Below are positions 8,515 to 18,188 of a DNA stretch of 34,548 nt, piece by piece. Under the pieces are notes generated by a model. The model was not told where the DNA came from. It searched no databases and saw only the letters and a program-made list of their open reading frames with translations. Numbering within the stretch: position 1 is the first letter of the stretch; every line of letters starts with the position of its first letter. The translations under genes were made by a program, and so were the position numbers. This stretch comes from Bacillaceae bacterium SAS-127 (GTDB taxonomy: Bacteria; Bacillota; Bacilli; Bacillales; Domibacillaceae): the NCBI GenBank assembly GCA_002261155.1, contig NKXN01000050.1, positions 1-34,548 of the forward strand, read 5' to 3'.

Positions 8515-9444
8515 ATGAGAAAGATTATTGTTGGTTCCCGAAGAAGTAAGTTAGCATTAACACAAACAAACTGGGTCATTGCTCAGCTAAAAAAAATCAA
8601 CCCTGATTACGATTTTGAAGTGAAGGAAATCGTGACGAAAGGGGATCGCATTTTAGATGTGACTCTTTCAAAAGTAGGCGGGAAAGGCTTGTTTGTTAAA
8701 GAAATTGAACAAGCGATGTTTGATAAAGAGATTGATATTGCTGTACATAGTATGAAGGATATGCCAGCTGTATTGCCTGAAGGATTGACGATCGGTTGTA
8801 TTCCTGTACGTGAGGATCATCGTGACGCCTTCATTTCTAAAGGACATGTCAAGCTAGCCGATCTACCGGCAGGAGCGATCATTGGTACGAGTAGTCTTCG
8901 ACGAAGTGCGCAAATTTTAGCTCTCCGCCCCGATTTAGAAATTAAATGGATTCGCGGTAATATCGATACGCGCTTAGCAAAATTAGAAACAGAAGAGTAT
9001 GATGCGATTATTTTAGCAGCTGCTGGTCTGGCGCGTATGGGCTGGTCAAAGGATATCGTGACCGAGTTCCTTGATGCTGATCTTTGCCTCCCAGCTGTTG
9101 GGCAAGGGGCGTTAGCGATTGAGTGTCGTGAAGATGACGAAGAAGTGTTAGAGTTACTTGCGGCATTTACTTCACCAGAGACGAAGCAAACGGTGGAAGC
9201 AGAAAGAGCGTTTCTTCATCAAATGGAGGGTGGCTGCCAAGTGCCGATTGCTGGATTTGCGACAATAGAAGGCGATGAAACGCAATTAACCGCTTTAGTT
9301 GCGTCTCCAGATGGAAAGACGATTTTTAAAGAAATCGTTAAGGGGAAAGATCCTCAAGCAGTAGGAGAGCAAGCGGCCGCTCTTTTAAGTGAACGTGGTG
9401 CGAAGAAACTGATTGAGGATGTGAAAGCGGAGCTGGATGCTTAA
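8515..9444 (+). CDS. hemC: Hydroxymethylbilane synthase (porphobilinogen deaminase) HemC
   Basis: Polymerises four porphobilinogen molecules to the linear tetrapyrrole hydroxymethylbilane, the substrate of HemD next door. 309 residues, the normal size. The dipyrromethane cofactor attaches to Cys241 in [10 protein letters not shown]. The substrate-binding Arg motifs SSLRRSAQ (about 126-133) and RGNIDTRL (about 148-155) are present, and the catalytic Asp lies in HSMKDMP (Asp82). The ribosome-binding site GGTAGGAGG precedes the ATG. Its TAA is directly followed by the ATG of hemD with no gap, so the two are likely translationally coupled. Confidence 0.97.
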   Translation: MRKIIVGSRRSKLALTQTNWVIAQLKKINPDYDFEVKEIVTKGDRILDVTLSKVGGKGLFVKEIEQAMFDKEIDIAVHSMKDMPAVLPEGLTIGCIPVREDHRDAFISKGHVKLADLPAGAIIGTSSLRRSAQILALRPDLEIKWIRGNIDTRLAKLETEEYDAIILAAAGLARMGWSKDIVTEFLDADLCLPAVGQGALAIECREDDEEVLELLAAFTSPETKQTVEAERAFLHQMEGGCQVPIAGFATIEGDETQLTALVASPDGKTIFKEIVKGKDPQAVGEQAAALLSERGAKKLIEDVKAELDA

Positions 9445-10224
9445 ATGCCAGCGACTCAGCCGCTTCATAATAAACATATTTTAGTGACACGTCCAAGAGG
9501 ACAAGCGGCCCCATTTATTGATAAAATAAAAGCAGCCGGGGGAATAGCCTATGCTGTTCCCTTGATTGCTTTTCAGGCTATTCAAGCTGCTAATGAGTCG
9601 GTCGTTGTTAACAAGCTATGTACATATGATTGGATTATTTTAACGAGTAAAAACGGCGTCGATTTCTTCTTTCAGCGGTTGGAAGAAATGGGCGTTGATC
9701 GGACGAGGATTTCCGCCCGATTTGCGGCGATTGGGACGAAAACAGCGGCGGTTTTGCAGGAGTATGGCTTTACTGCTGACTATATTCCAGAAAAGTTTTC
9801 GGCTGACCAGTTGGCTAAAGAGATTGAACTCGGACTTTTTCAAGCGCAAAATGTTCTTATTCCTAAAGGGAATCTCGCGCGAACGACGATCGCTGAGGCG
9901 CTTCGAAAACAAGATGTATACGTAGATGAATGGATCGTCTATGAAACTTTTTTTCCTAAAGAGGAAAAGAGACGTCTCGTTCAGCTTTTGCAAAATGAAC
10001 GATTAGATGTCATTACGTTTACGAGTCCATCAGCTGTTCGCCATTTTATCGATGTGATCGAGGAAGCCGATCTTTCACTTTCAGCGGTCATTGCCTGTAT
10101 CGGTCCGGTGACTGAGGCAGCAGTCAAGAAGTTTGGTCTTTCCGTCTCTATTTGTCCACAAGAATATACGATAGAAGCATTGATTACAGAAATGGCTCAA
10201 TACTTCAGGAAGGAAGAGGAATAA
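9445..10224 (+). CDS. hemD: Uroporphyrinogen-III synthase HemD
   Basis: Cyclises hydroxymethylbilane with inversion of ring D to give uroporphyrinogen III, the branch point to haem and sirohaem. 259 residues, the family length. The protein family diverges strongly, so identity rests on the typical start ([22 protein letters not shown]), the central [14 protein letters not shown], the C-terminal [12 protein letters not shown] and the operon position. The two-lobed fold is suggested by these paired segments. The start abuts the hemC stop, and its own stop overlaps the hemB ATG by one base (TAATG). No GGAGG-type site is well placed, which again points to coupling with hemC. Confidence 0.93.
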   Translation: MPATQPLHNKHILVTRPRGQAAPFIDKIKAAGGIAYAVPLIAFQAIQAANESVVVNKLCTYDWIILTSKNGVDFFFQRLEEMGVDRTRISARFAAIGTKTAAVLQEYGFTADYIPEKFSADQLAKEIELGLFQAQNVLIPKGNLARTTIAEALRKQDVYVDEWIVYETFFPKEEKRRLVQLLQNERLDVITFTSPSAVRHFIDVIEEADLSLSAVIACIGPVTEAAVKKFGLSVSICPQEYTIEALITEMAQYFRKEEE

Positions 10225-11198
10225 TGGGATTACAATTTACACGTCATCGTCGTTTACGACAATCAGCCAATATGCGTGCCCTTGTACGTGAAACAATGTT
10301 ACAAAAAGAAGACTTAATTTACCCACTATTTATTGTTGAGGGTGAAAATGTGAAGCATGAAGTATCCTCGATGCCAGGAGTGTTTCAGCTATCATTAGAT
10401 CGTTTAAACGAAGAAATGGATGAAATCGTTTCACTTGGCATTAAGTCGGTCATCTTATTCGGTGTTCCTCATGAAAAAGATGCGACAGGAACAGGTGCTT
10501 ATCATGCTCACGGAATTGTGCAGCAGGCGACTCGTGGGATTAAAGAGCAATATCCCGACATGATTGTGATCGCGGATACATGCCTTTGTGAATATACCGA
10601 TCACGGTCATTGCGGTGTCATTGAAGGTGGAAAAGTATTAAATGATCCATCGCTAGATTTATTAGCGAAAACAGCCGTGAGCCAAGCGGAAGCAGGCGCG
10701 GATATTATTGCTCCGTCTAATATGATGGATGGCTTCGTGGCGGCTATTCGTCAAGGACTTGATGAGGCAGGCTATACGGATGTGCCGATCATGTCTTATG
10801 CGGTGAAATACTCGTCAAGCTTTTACGGACCGTTCCGTGATGCTGCAGACTCTACGCCGCAGTTTGGTGATCGTAAAACGTATCAAATGGACCCTGCGAA
10901 TCGTCGGGAAGCATTGCGTGAAGCTCAATCGGATATCGAGGAAGGAGCGGACTTCTTAATCGTGAAGCCTGCGCTATCTTACTTGGATATTATTCGTGAC
11001 GTACGCAATGAGTTCAACGCACCGGTTGTGGCTTACAATGTTAGTGGAGAATATTCAATGGTCAAGGCGGCTGCGCTTAACGGGTGGATTGATGAGAAAG
11101 CTGTCGTCATGGAGAAGTTGATAAGCATGAAACGAGCAGGTTCAGATTTAATCATTACGTATTTTGCAAAAGATGTAGCCCGTTGGCTGAGCGAATAA
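10224..11198 (+). CDS. hemB: Porphobilinogen synthase (delta-aminolevulinate dehydratase) HemB
   Basis: Condenses two 5-aminolevulinate molecules to porphobilinogen, feeding HemC. 324 residues, the same as B. subtilis. The zinc-binding cysteines are Cys120, Cys122 and Cys130 ([13 protein letters not shown]), so this is a zinc-type enzyme. The two Schiff-base lysines are Lys195 (YAVKYSS) and Lys248 (LIVKPA). The frame opens upstream at 10152 inside hemD, but AGGAAGAGGA just before the ATG at 10224 and the family N-terminus fix this start. It overlaps the hemD stop by one base. Confidence 0.97.
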   Translation: MGLQFTRHRRLRQSANMRALVRETMLQKEDLIYPLFIVEGENVKHEVSSMPGVFQLSLDRLNEEMDEIVSLGIKSVILFGVPHEKDATGTGAYHAHGIVQQATRGIKEQYPDMIVIADTCLCEYTDHGHCGVIEGGKVLNDPSLDLLAKTAVSQAEAGADIIAPSNMMDGFVAAIRQGLDEAGYTDVPIMSYAVKYSSSFYGPFRDAADSTPQFGDRKTYQMDPANRREALREAQSDIEEGADFLIVKPALSYLDIIRDVRNEFNAPVVAYNVSGEYSMVKAAALNGWIDEKAVVMEKLISMKRAGSDLIITYFAKDVARWLSE

Positions 11199-11214
11199 AA
11201 GGGGGAAACGATCA

Positions 11215-12504
11215 ATGCGTTCTTATGAAAAGTCAAAGCAAGCGTATAAAGAAGCAGTGAAACTAATGCCGGGTGGAGTGAATAGTCCAGTTCGTGCGTT
11301 CAAATCAGTCAATATGGACCCAATTTTTATGGGGCTTGGGAAAGGGTCGAAAATTTATGATATCGACGGCAATGAATACATTGATTATGTTCTTTCTTGG
11401 GGACCACTTATTTTAGGTCACACTAATGACCAAGTAGTTGAAGGGTTAAAGAAGACAGCTGAAACAGGAACAAGCTTCGGTGCATCGACATTGGTTGAAA
11501 ATGAGTTAGCGAAGCTTGTGATCGAGCGCGTGCCATCGATTGAAGTTGTTCGTATGGTTTCTTCTGGAACGGAAGCGACGATGAGTGCGCTTCGCCTTGC
11601 TCGTGGGTTTACTGGCCGAAATAAAATTTTAAAGTTTGAAGGCTGTTATCACGGTCATGGTGACTCATTGTTAATTAAAGCAGGTTCAGGCGTGGCTACA
11701 TTAGGTTTGCCAGATAGTCCTGGTGTTCCTGAAGGAGTTGCTCAAAATACGGTGACCGTTGCTTATAATGATATCGAAGGAGTAAAAGTTGCCTTTGAAC
11801 AGTACGGTGACGATCTCGCTTGTGTCATCGTCGAACCGGTCGCTGGTAATATGGGTGTCGTTCCTCCACAACCAGGCTTCCTTGAAGGTCTTCGTGAAAT
11901 TACAGAGCAATACGGCGCTTTGCTTATTTTTGATGAAGTAATGACAGGTTTCCGTGTAGGTTATAACTGTGGTCAAGGTCTTTTCAATGTGACACCGGAT
12001 TTAACGTGCTTAGGGAAAGTGATTGGTGGAGGTCTACCAGTCGGTGCGTTCGGTGGTCGCGCGGATATTATGGAGAAAATTGCTCCAAGCGGTCCGATCT
12101 ATCAAGCGGGCACTCTTTCAGGAAATCCGATGGCGATGACAGCAGGCTTAGAAACGCTTCGTCAATTAACACCGGAAACATATGATGAGTTTATTCGTAA
12201 AGCGGATCTTCTAGAAAAAGGTTTATCAGAAGCGGCAGAGAAGCATGGCATCCCTTATACGATTAATCGTGCGGGTTCAATGATTGGCATTTTCTTCACG
12301 AATGAAGATGTTATGAACTACGAAACGGCAAAAGCGTCTGATCTAGAGCTGTTTGCCGAGTATTATAAAGAAATGGCTAATGAAGGCATCTTCCTTCCAC
12401 CGTCTCAATTTGAAGGGTTGTTCTTATCAACAGCTCATTCTGATGAAGATATTGAGAAAACGATTGCCGCTGCAGAAAAAGCATTTAGTAAACTAAAAAA
12501 ATAA
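11215..12504 (+). CDS. hemL: Glutamate-1-semialdehyde 2,1-aminomutase HemL
   Basis: PLP enzyme that converts glutamate-1-semialdehyde, made by HemA, to 5-aminolevulinate. 429 residues, as in B. subtilis. The PLP lysine is Lys268 in [17 protein letters not shown], with the cofactor-binding Asp in [12 protein letters not shown] and the conserved [17 protein letters not shown] ahead of it. The start is preceded by AAGGGGGAAA. It is the last gene of the operon; a hairpin with a U-run starts 19 nt after its stop. The gene order A-X-C-D-B-L puts the second and third enzymes at the end. Confidence 0.97.
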   Translation: MRSYEKSKQAYKEAVKLMPGGVNSPVRAFKSVNMDPIFMGLGKGSKIYDIDGNEYIDYVLSWGPLILGHTNDQVVEGLKKTAETGTSFGASTLVENELAKLVIERVPSIEVVRMVSSGTEATMSALRLARGFTGRNKILKFEGCYHGHGDSLLIKAGSGVATLGLPDSPGVPEGVAQNTVTVAYNDIEGVKVAFEQYGDDLACVIVEPVAGNMGVVPPQPGFLEGLREITEQYGALLIFDEVMTGFRVGYNCGQGLFNVTPDLTCLGKVIGGGLPVGAFGGRADIMEKIAPSGPIYQAGTLSGNPMAMTAGLETLRQLTPETYDEFIRKADLLEKGLSEAAEKHGIPYTINRAGSMIGIFFTNEDVMNYETAKASDLELFAEYYKEMANEGIFLPPSQFEGLFLSTAHSDEDIEKTIAAAEKAFSKLKK

Positions 12505-12523
12505 TAAGTAGCGATTTTTTTAG

Positions 12524-12572
12524 GGCTGTCTTCGAGCATAGTGACTATGTTTATTCGGAGGCAGTCTTTTTT
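12524..12572 (+). terminator. Terminator of the haem operon
   Basis: GGCTGTCTTCGA (12524-12535) pairs with TCGGAGGCAGTC (12555-12566), with three G-U pairs. Inside is a second stem, CATAG/CTATG, with a 3-nt loop. A run of six T follows. Confidence 0.88.
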
Positions 12573-12602
12573 GTCGTGAGAGAGCTGAGCGAGCGAGAAA
12601 AA

Positions 12603-12631
12603 GCATATTCCCCTTTTAAAAAGCATACATT
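12603..12631 (+). promoter_or_regulatory. Sigma-E promoter of spoVID-ysxE
   Basis: -35 GCATATT (12603-12609), a 14-bp spacer and -10 CATACATT (12624-12631) match the mother-cell sigma-E consensus (KMATATT, 14-15 bp, CATACANT) at every defined position. B. subtilis spoVID is a sigma-E gene. The predicted start of transcription is about 12638, some 45 nt before the GTG of spoVID. Confidence 0.85.
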
Positions 12632-12684
12632 CGAATGAAGAGAGCCTTATTAATCATTTGCTGAAAGTGGAGGGAGGAATAAGC

Positions 12685-13785
12685 GTGACTTCTCAAGATC
12701 AGTCGTATTTACGATTTTCCTTAGAAGAAACGATTCGATTTGATCGCGGGCAGGAAGTAGAGGAACTATACTCGATTTCGCTTGATCCGCAAATACAAAT
12801 GGAAGAGCAAGATCAATTTGTCCGCTTGCATGGCTGTTTAGAGCTTTCTGGAGAATACCAGCCAGCTATAGCCGAGGAGACAGATAGTGAAAGTAACCAG
12901 TCGGTTAAATATGTTCAGCAAGTATTAGAACGGAATGAGCATGAATGCGAATTTTTTCATCCGTTTCCTATTGACATTACCATTCCTAAAAATCGGATTG
13001 AGCGGCTAGAGGAAGTGGAAATTTATATTGATTCCTTTGACTATGAACTTCCGCAAAAAGGCGACTTAAAGCTAACGGTGGATTTATCGATCTCAGGTAT
13101 TTATGGGGAACAGCAAACGCATCGACCGCAAGAGGAAGAACTGTTAGAAGAAGAGCGTGATCAAGTACCAACCGAAGAGCCAGTTGTTCCAGTAGCATTA
13201 GAAGAGTCTGGAGAAGAACAACAAGGTGTAAGCGAGTCCGCAGAAGAAGAAATAGCGGATGAACTAGAGTTTTCCATGGTTACGCTCGATTTAGAACCGA
13301 TTACTAATGAACAGGAAGAAGCTGATTTTGCTGTAGAGGTCAAAAGAAAGCCGAATGAGGCCGATCAAGAACTAGAAAACACGGTCATTCCAACGATTCA
13401 AAACAGAGACGAAATGCAAGAGACCCAACAAGTTGAACAAGAGGAAGAAAAAAGCAGTCCAGTGATGAACGAAGAAATGGAGAGTAGTGAGGTGTTAGAG
13501 AGTCAAGAGGAGACACCAGCCCCTGAGCCGAAAAAGAAAAAATCATTGAGCTTTAAGCAAACGGAAACGATGTCGTTAGCGGACTTTTTTGCGAGAAAAG
13601 AAGAGGATGAACCAGTTACTTGGAAAGTGTGCCTCGTACAAAAAGATGATACATTACAAAAGCTAGCTGAACGTTACGGGCTGCTCGTAGCGGATATCGT
13701 CAAAGAAAATAAGTTAGAGGCTCATCAATCCATCACAGAAGGCCAAGTGCTCTACATTCCGATCCATGAGAAGGTCAGTAAATAA
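12685..13785 (+). CDS. spoVID: Spore coat assembly protein SpoVID
   Basis: Mother-cell protein that drives encasement of the forespore by the coat. 366 residues from the GTG at 12685. The N-terminal domain (1-150, starting YLRFSLEETIRFDRGQEVEE) and the HPFPIDITIPKNRI segment match SpoVID. A long acidic, Glu/Gln-rich low-complexity middle (about 155-290) leads to a C-terminal LysM domain (about 318-360, DTLQKLAERYG and GQVLYIP). The frame opens at a TTG at 12658, but GGAGGGAGGA just before the GTG fixes the start. It is much shorter than the 575 residues of B. subtilis; the loss is in the disordered middle. LysM domains typically bind amino-sugar polymers. Confidence 0.93.
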   Translation: MTSQDQSYLRFSLEETIRFDRGQEVEELYSISLDPQIQMEEQDQFVRLHGCLELSGEYQPAIAEETDSESNQSVKYVQQVLERNEHECEFFHPFPIDITIPKNRIERLEEVEIYIDSFDYELPQKGDLKLTVDLSISGIYGEQQTHRPQEEELLEEERDQVPTEEPVVPVALEESGEEQQGVSESAEEEIADELEFSMVTLDLEPITNEQEEADFAVEVKRKPNEADQELENTVIPTIQNRDEMQETQQVEQEEEKSSPVMNEEMESSEVLESQEETPAPEPKKKKSLSFKQTETMSLADFFARKEEDEPVTWKVCLVQKDDTLQKLAERYGLLVADIVKENKLEAHQSITEGQVLYIPIHEKVSK

Positions 13786-13792
13786 ATAGTCT

Positions 13793-13823
13793 GGCTGTCT
13801 CATCATGGGACAGCCTTACTTTT
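13793..13823 (+). terminator. Hairpin between spoVID and ysxE
   Basis: GGCTGTCTC (13793-13801) pairs with GGGACAGCC (13807-13815), one G-U pair and a 5-nt loop, followed by TTACTTTTTG. It looks like a weak terminator or attenuator inside the spoVID-ysxE unit. The first ATG of the ysxE frame (13805) lies inside its loop and right arm, which argues against that start. Confidence 0.65.
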
Positions 13824-13843
13824 TGACAAAGCGGGTGAAGCGT

Positions 13844-14839
13844 GTGGAACAGCCCTTTTCAGACGTATGGAAACAATATGATTTACAGCCTAAATATATG
13901 GAAACATTCGGTCGTATCCAAAAGCTGTATACCGATCAAGGCAATTTTGCGTTAAAAAGAATACCAGCTACACGAGGGATGTATTTTCTTCACAGTATGC
14001 AACGATTGTATCAATCAGGTTATCATCATTTTGTGCCTGTCTATCCAGCAAGAGACGGTCGATACGGCATTCTTGAAGGCCCTCATATTTATTATTTAAT
14101 GCCATGGGTCGAAGGAAGCAATGATCGCGACACCATTTTAAAAGAGAAGCAAATGCTGAGAGAAACAGCTAGACTTCATTTATTATCTTCTAAAGAAATA
14201 GAGGTAGACTCACAAGAAAGACTCAAACATTATGAGCAGATGAAACAGATGTGGGAACGGCAAGAAGAACAATTGGAGCAATATATCACTTTAGCTGAAA
14301 AAGAGACGTACATGTCACCATTTAGTCTTCAGTACGCTTTATATTATCATGACATCACGATGGCATATGTGTACGCGAAGGAAAAACTGAAAGAATGGAT
14401 GGAGGAAACGAAGGAACATAAAAAGGTGAGAACGGTTCAAGTGCATGGGAATTTGGCGTTAGATCATTTTATTTTAGACCGTCAAGGAATGGGATATTTT
14501 ATTAATTTAGAACAATCACGGCCAGCAACGCCGATTCATGATCTCGTTCCATATGTTACTCGTTCCCTCACCACTTTTCCGAAAAAAGCAGATGCTGAAA
14601 TTGATCAGTTTACTTTTTACATGGAGCACTTTCCGTTAAAGAACGAAGAGAAGTTATTGTTTCATAGTTATCTAGCCTATCCAGGCGCGATGTATGAAAC
14701 GGTCTCTACGTACTTTACCCGCTCGAAAAGATATAGCGAACATCAATTTACGAAAAAACTGCAAAGGCAACATTGGCAGTTGAAAAATATTGAATACTTT
14801 CTCATCCAATCTAACTCAAAAAATAACGAGGGACTGTAA
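13844..14839 (+). CDS. ysxE: Spore coat kinase-like protein YsxE (CotS family)
   Basis: A CotS-family protein with an aminoglycoside-phosphotransferase-like fold, made in the mother cell with SpoVID; B. subtilis YsxE is a spore coat protein. Features include LKRIPATRGMYFLHSMQRLY (substrate lobe), LMPWVEGSNDRD (hinge) and VQVHGNLALDHFIL, which stands where active kinases have HGDLHxxN. The catalytic Asp position is Asn here (HGN) and HFI replaces the loop Asn, so kinase activity is doubtful. The frame starts at an ATG at 13805, but that lies in a hairpin with no ribosome-binding site; GGGTGA (13833-13838) sits 5 nt before the GTG at 13844, chosen here (331 residues). The start is uncertain; family membership is secure. 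Confidence 0.88.
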   Translation: MEQPFSDVWKQYDLQPKYMETFGRIQKLYTDQGNFALKRIPATRGMYFLHSMQRLYQSGYHHFVPVYPARDGRYGILEGPHIYYLMPWVEGSNDRDTILKEKQMLRETARLHLLSSKEIEVDSQERLKHYEQMKQMWERQEEQLEQYITLAEKETYMSPFSLQYALYYHDITMAYVYAKEKLKEWMEETKEHKKVRTVQVHGNLALDHFILDRQGMGYFINLEQSRPATPIHDLVPYVTRSLTTFPKKADAEIDQFTFYMEHFPLKNEEKLLFHSYLAYPGAMYETVSTYFTRSKRYSEHQFTKKLQRQHWQLKNIEYFLIQSNSKNNEGL

Positions 14840-14861
14840 CTCTATTGAATAGAGACAGTCC
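14831..14861. terminator. Convergent terminator between ysxE and the small minus-strand gene
   Basis: GGACTGT-aa-CTCTA (14831-14844) pairs with TAGAG-ACAGTCC (14850-14861), with a two-base bulge. The left arm overlaps the ysxE stop. On the plus strand no U-run follows; on the minus strand TTATTTTTTG follows, so it is a better terminator for the minus-strand gene. Confidence 0.75.
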
Positions 14862-15053
14862 TTAAATCCATTCTAGATAAAGAGCAACAGCAAGTAAAAT
14901 GAATACAGCCAGTAGAATGACATCAAAGGTAGTAGGGAAAAATAGTGTTCGGATTCCTTGGAACAGACAAAAGGGAATCGCAAGTTGTGAACAGATCGCT
15001 CGGCATTTCCGTAGCCAAGGTGGAAGGGTGTACGGATTGTATCTTCTTCTCAT
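14862..15053 (-). CDS. yszA: Small membrane protein, YszA-like
   Basis: A 63-residue protein with a basic N-terminus (MRRRYNPYTLPPWLRK), a middle with Cys residues and IPFCLFQGIRTLFFPTTFDV, and a hydrophobic C-terminal segment (VILLAVFILLAVALYLEW) likely to span the membrane. B. subtilis has a short uncharacterised gene, which I recall as yszA, at this place between ysxE and valS; the symbol rests on that position and general look. AGGTGG (minus strand) lies just before two ATG codons at 15056 and 15053; the second has the better spacing. The frame also opens at a GTG at 15062. The opposite-strand frame over the same DNA lacks such support. Function unknown. Confidence 0.7.
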   Translation of the reverse strand: MRRRYNPYTLPPWLRKCRAICSQLAIPFCLFQGIRTLFFPTTFDVILLAVFILLAVALYLEWI

Positions 15054-15145
15054 CATTGCCACCTACTTTTTCTTTTTATTATTATTATATGTATGAAGGA
15101 AAGTAAATCTTCGTGAGTAAACATGAAAAATGATGGCAATAATGA

Positions 15146-15175
15146 TTGACGAAAATACCTATTTTTCGATAAGAT
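15146..15175 (+). promoter_or_regulatory. valS promoter
   Basis: -35 TTGACG (15146-15151), an 18-bp spacer and -10 TAAGAT (15170-15175), just ahead of the T-box leader. Transcription should begin near 15182. Confidence 0.75.
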
Positions 15176-15182
15176 ATGAGTA

Positions 15183-15432
15183 ATAACAAAAAGCAAAGAC
15201 TGGGAAGAGTACGATGAACAGCAAGTCGAGCAGAGAGAAAACCCATGGCTGAAAGGTTTTCCGATAAGCACATCAGAACGTCACCCGTGAGCTGCTTCTG
15301 TGAACGTTAGTAGCAGAAGTCGGTTACCAGCCGTTATTGGATTGAGAGCCGAATGTGCCTGTAATAGCCATTCGTGAAAAAAGGTGGCACCGCGAACAAC
15401 TCCTTCGTCCTTTTGGCGATAGGGGTTTTTTT
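15183..15432 (+). ncRNA. T-box leader RNA controlling valS
   Basis: The leader before valS carries the T-box sequence AAGGTGGCACCGCG (15381-15394) that pairs with the acceptor end of uncharged tRNA. A terminator (15398-15427) pairs AACTCCT-TCGTC with GGCGA-T-AGGGGTT, followed by seven T; the T-box overlaps it in the usual antiterminator geometry. A GTC valine codon followed by A at 15280-15283 is in the right part of the long 5' stem to be the specifier; this is inferred from position. The region from 15054 to 15473 holds no protein gene. When valine tRNA is uncharged, the leader should allow readthrough into valS and perhaps folC. Confidence 0.92.
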
Positions 15433-15473
15433 GTGGGCAAAAAAGCAGGCTGTAAATAAAGGAGGATTATCAA

Positions 15474-18116
15474 ATGGAAAACAATGAATTAACAATGCCA
15501 ACAAAGTATGATCCGCAGTCGATCGAGCAAGGTCGCTATGATTGGTGGGTAAATGGCAAGGTGTTTGAAGCGAAAGACGATCAAACGAAGGAGCCTTACA
15601 CGATTGTCATTCCACCGCCAAACGTTACAGGAAAGCTACATCTTGGACATGCTTGGGATACGACGTTACAAGATATTTTAACACGCATGAAGCGGATGCA
15701 AGGCTATGATGTGCTATGGTTACCAGGTATGGACCATGCGGGAATTGCGACACAAGCGAAAGTGGAGCAAAAGCTACGTGAAGAAGGAAAATCGCGCTAT
15801 GATCTTGGCCGTGAGAAATTTTTAGAAGAAGCGTGGAAATGGAAAGAGGATTATGCCGGTTTTATTCGTCAGCAATGGTCAAAACTCGGTCTTGGTCTTG
15901 ATTATAGCCGTGAGCGTTTCACATTAGATGAAGGCTTGTCAAAAGCAGTTCGTGAAGTATTCGTTTCTTTATATAATAAAGGATTAATTTACCGCGGAGA
16001 ATATATCATTAACTGGGACCCAGCGACGAAAACAGCTTTATCCGATATTGAGGTTATTTATAAAGACGTTCAAGGCGCGTTCTATCATATGAAATATCCG
16101 CTTGCTGATGGCAGTGGACATATTGAAATCGCAACCACTCGTCCAGAAACGATGCTTGGGGATACAGCGGTGGCTGTTCATCCAGAAGATGAGCGCTATA
16201 AGCATTTAATCGGTAAGACAGTTATTTTACCAATCGTTGGTCGTGAAATTCCAATCGTTGGCGATGATTATGTTGATATGGAATTCGGTTCAGGTGCGGT
16301 GAAAATTACGCCAGCTCATGACCCGAATGACTTTGAAATCGGTAACCGTCATGACTTAGAGCGTGTGCTCGTTATGAATGAAGATGGAACGATGAACGAT
16401 TTAGCTGGCACGTATAAAGGAATGGATCGCTTTGAGTGCCGTAAACAAATCGTGAAAGATTTACAAGAGCAAGGGGTGCTGTTCAACATTGAAGAACATA
16501 TGCATTCCGTTGGTCACTCTGAGCGAAGCGGCGCTGTTGTTGAACCATATTTATCTACACAATGGTTTGTTAAAATGCAGCCGTTAGCAGATGAAGCGAT
16601 TGCTCTACAAGCGAAGGAAGAGAAAGTTCACTTCGTTCCTGATCGCTTTGAAAAAACATACTTACATTGGATGGAAAACATTCGTGATTGGTGTATTTCT
16701 CGTCAGCTTTGGTGGGGTCACCGCATTCCTGCTTGGTATCATAAAGAAACAGGCGAAGTGTTTGTTGGTCATGAAGCGCCAGCAGATATCGAAAACTGGG
16801 AGCAAGATACCGATGTACTGGATACATGGTTCAGCTCGGCTTTATGGCCATTTTCTACAATGGGCTGGCCGGATGAAGAGGCTGCGGACTTTAAACGCTA
16901 CTATCCAACAGGTGCATTAGTCACTGGCTATGACATCATTTTCTTCTGGGTATCTCGTATGATCTTCCAAGGATTAGAGTTTACAGGTGAGCGTCCATTT
17001 AAAGATGTATTAATTCATGGACTTGTTCGTGATGCAGAAGGTCGTAAAATGAGTAAGTCATTAGGAAACGGTGTAGATCCGATGGAAGTGATCGATAAGT
17101 ACGGAGCGGATTCCCTGCGTTATTTCTTATCAACAGGAAGTTCTCCAGGTCAAGACCTTCGTTTCTCAGTGGAAAAAGTAGAATCGATTTGGAACTTTGC
17201 CAATAAAATTTGGAATGCATCTCGTTTCGCTTTAATGAATATGGACGGATTAAAATATGAAGAAATCGATTTAAGCGGTGAAATGTCTGTTGCCGATAAA
17301 TGGATTTTAACGAGACTAAATGAAACGATTGAAACGGTGACAAAGCTAGCTGATCGTTATGAGTTCGGTGAAGTCGGTCGCGTTCTATACAACTTCATTT
17401 GGGATGATTTCTGTGATTGGTATATTGAAATGGCGAAGTTGCCATTGTACGGAGAAGACGAAGTAGCGAAGAAAACGACTCGTTCAATTCTTGCTTATGT
17501 GCTTGACAATACGATGCGTCTTTTACATCCATTTATGCCGTTTATTACAGAAGAAATTTGGCAAAACCTTCCGCATGATGGTGAAACGATCGTCACAGCG
17601 AAATGGCCAGAAGTGCGCCCAGAATTATCGGATGAAAAAGCGGCTAGCGATATGAAGCTATTAGTAGATATTATTCGCGCTGTTCGTAACATCCGTGCCG
17701 AAGTGAATACGCCAATGAGCAAGCAAATTAAGTTAACGATCAAAGCGAAAGATGAAGCTGTTCTTTCTGTACTTGAATATAACCGTGCATATGTAGAACG
17801 CTTCTGTAACCCAGAAGAACTGACGATTTCTATCGATGCGGTTGCTCCTGATAAAGCGATGACCGCTGTTGTTACGGGTGCGGAATTAATTTTACCACTT
17901 GAAGGATTAATCAACATCGAGGAAGAGATTGCTCGTCTACAAAAAGAGTGGGATAAATGGAATAGCGAAGTAGAACGAGTTCAGAAAAAATTAGGCAATG
18001 AACGCTTCATCAGTAAAGCACCACAAAAAGTCGTCGATGAAGAACGTGCGAAAGAACAAGACTACTTAGAAAAACGTGCGGCAGTAGAAGCACGTATGAA
18101 CGAATTAAAGCAATAA
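15474..18116 (+). CDS. valS: Valyl-tRNA synthetase ValS
   Basis: Class Ia aminoacyl-tRNA synthetase that charges tRNA(Val); 880 residues, the same as in B. subtilis. HLGH (56-59, in [14 protein letters not shown]) is the HIGH signature and KMSKS is at 525-529. The CP1 editing domain, which clears mischarged threonine, contains [19 protein letters not shown]. The anticodon-binding domain has the [16 protein letters not shown] segment, and the C-terminal coiled coil (about 812-880) binds the tRNA. AAAGGAGG precedes the ATG. It is under the T-box leader. folC follows across a terminator-like hairpin. Confidence 0.98.
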   Translation: MENNELTMPTKYDPQSIEQGRYDWWVNGKVFEAKDDQTKEPYTIVIPPPNVTGKLHLGHAWDTTLQDILTRMKRMQGYDVLWLPGMDHAGIATQAKVEQKLREEGKSRYDLGREKFLEEAWKWKEDYAGFIRQQWSKLGLGLDYSRERFTLDEGLSKAVREVFVSLYNKGLIYRGEYIINWDPATKTALSDIEVIYKDVQGAFYHMKYPLADGSGHIEIATTRPETMLGDTAVAVHPEDERYKHLIGKTVILPIVGREIPIVGDDYVDMEFGSGAVKITPAHDPNDFEIGNRHDLERVLVMNEDGTMNDLAGTYKGMDRFECRKQIVKDLQEQGVLFNIEEHMHSVGHSERSGAVVEPYLSTQWFVKMQPLADEAIALQAKEEKVHFVPDRFEKTYLHWMENIRDWCISRQLWWGHRIPAWYHKETGEVFVGHEAPADIENWEQDTDVLDTWFSSALWPFSTMGWPDEEAADFKRYYPTGALVTGYDIIFFWVSRMIFQGLEFTGERPFKDVLIHGLVRDAEGRKMSKSLGNGVDPMEVIDKYGADSLRYFLSTGSSPGQDLRFSVEKVESIWNFANKIWNASRFALMNMDGLKYEEIDLSGEMSVADKWILTRLNETIETVTKLADRYEFGEVGRVLYNFIWDDFCDWYIEMAKLPLYGEDEVAKKTTRSILAYVLDNTMRLLHPFMPFITEEIWQNLPHDGETIVTAKWPEVRPELSDEKAASDMKLLVDIIRAVRNIRAEVNTPMSKQIKLTIKAKDEAVLSVLEYNRAYVERFCNPEELTISIDAVAPDKAMTAVVTGAELILPLEGLINIEEEIARLQKEWDKWNSEVERVQKKLGNERFISKAPQKVVDEERAKEQDYLEKRAAVEARMNELKQ

Positions 18117-18131
18117 GAGCAATGGCTCTAG

Positions 18132-18166
18132 GACGAATCTGTATATCGTGTACAGATTCGTCTTTT
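18132..18166 (+). terminator. Hairpin between valS and folC
   Basis: GACGAATCTGTA (18132-18143) is exactly complementary to TACAGATTCGTC (18151-18162), with a 7-nt loop and then TTTTC. It is a strong stem with a short U-tract, so termination may be partial, leaving some valS-folC readthrough. No separate folC promoter is evident. Confidence 0.75.
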
Positions 18167-18188
18167 CATATAGATGGAGGACGTTCAA

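Noticed and set aside
14899-15096. 65-residue plus-strand frame between ysxE and valS
   Set aside because: The opposite-strand frame over the same DNA has a ribosome-binding site, terminator and plausible membrane protein; this one has none of these.
15053-15273. Two minus-strand frames of 62-72 residues in the valS leader
   Set aside because: They overlie the promoter and 5' part of the T-box leader, which explains the sequence.
17495-17917. 140-residue minus-strand frame inside valS
   Set aside because: Fully overlaps valS, low-complexity Ser/Ile/Thr composition typical of an antisense shadow.
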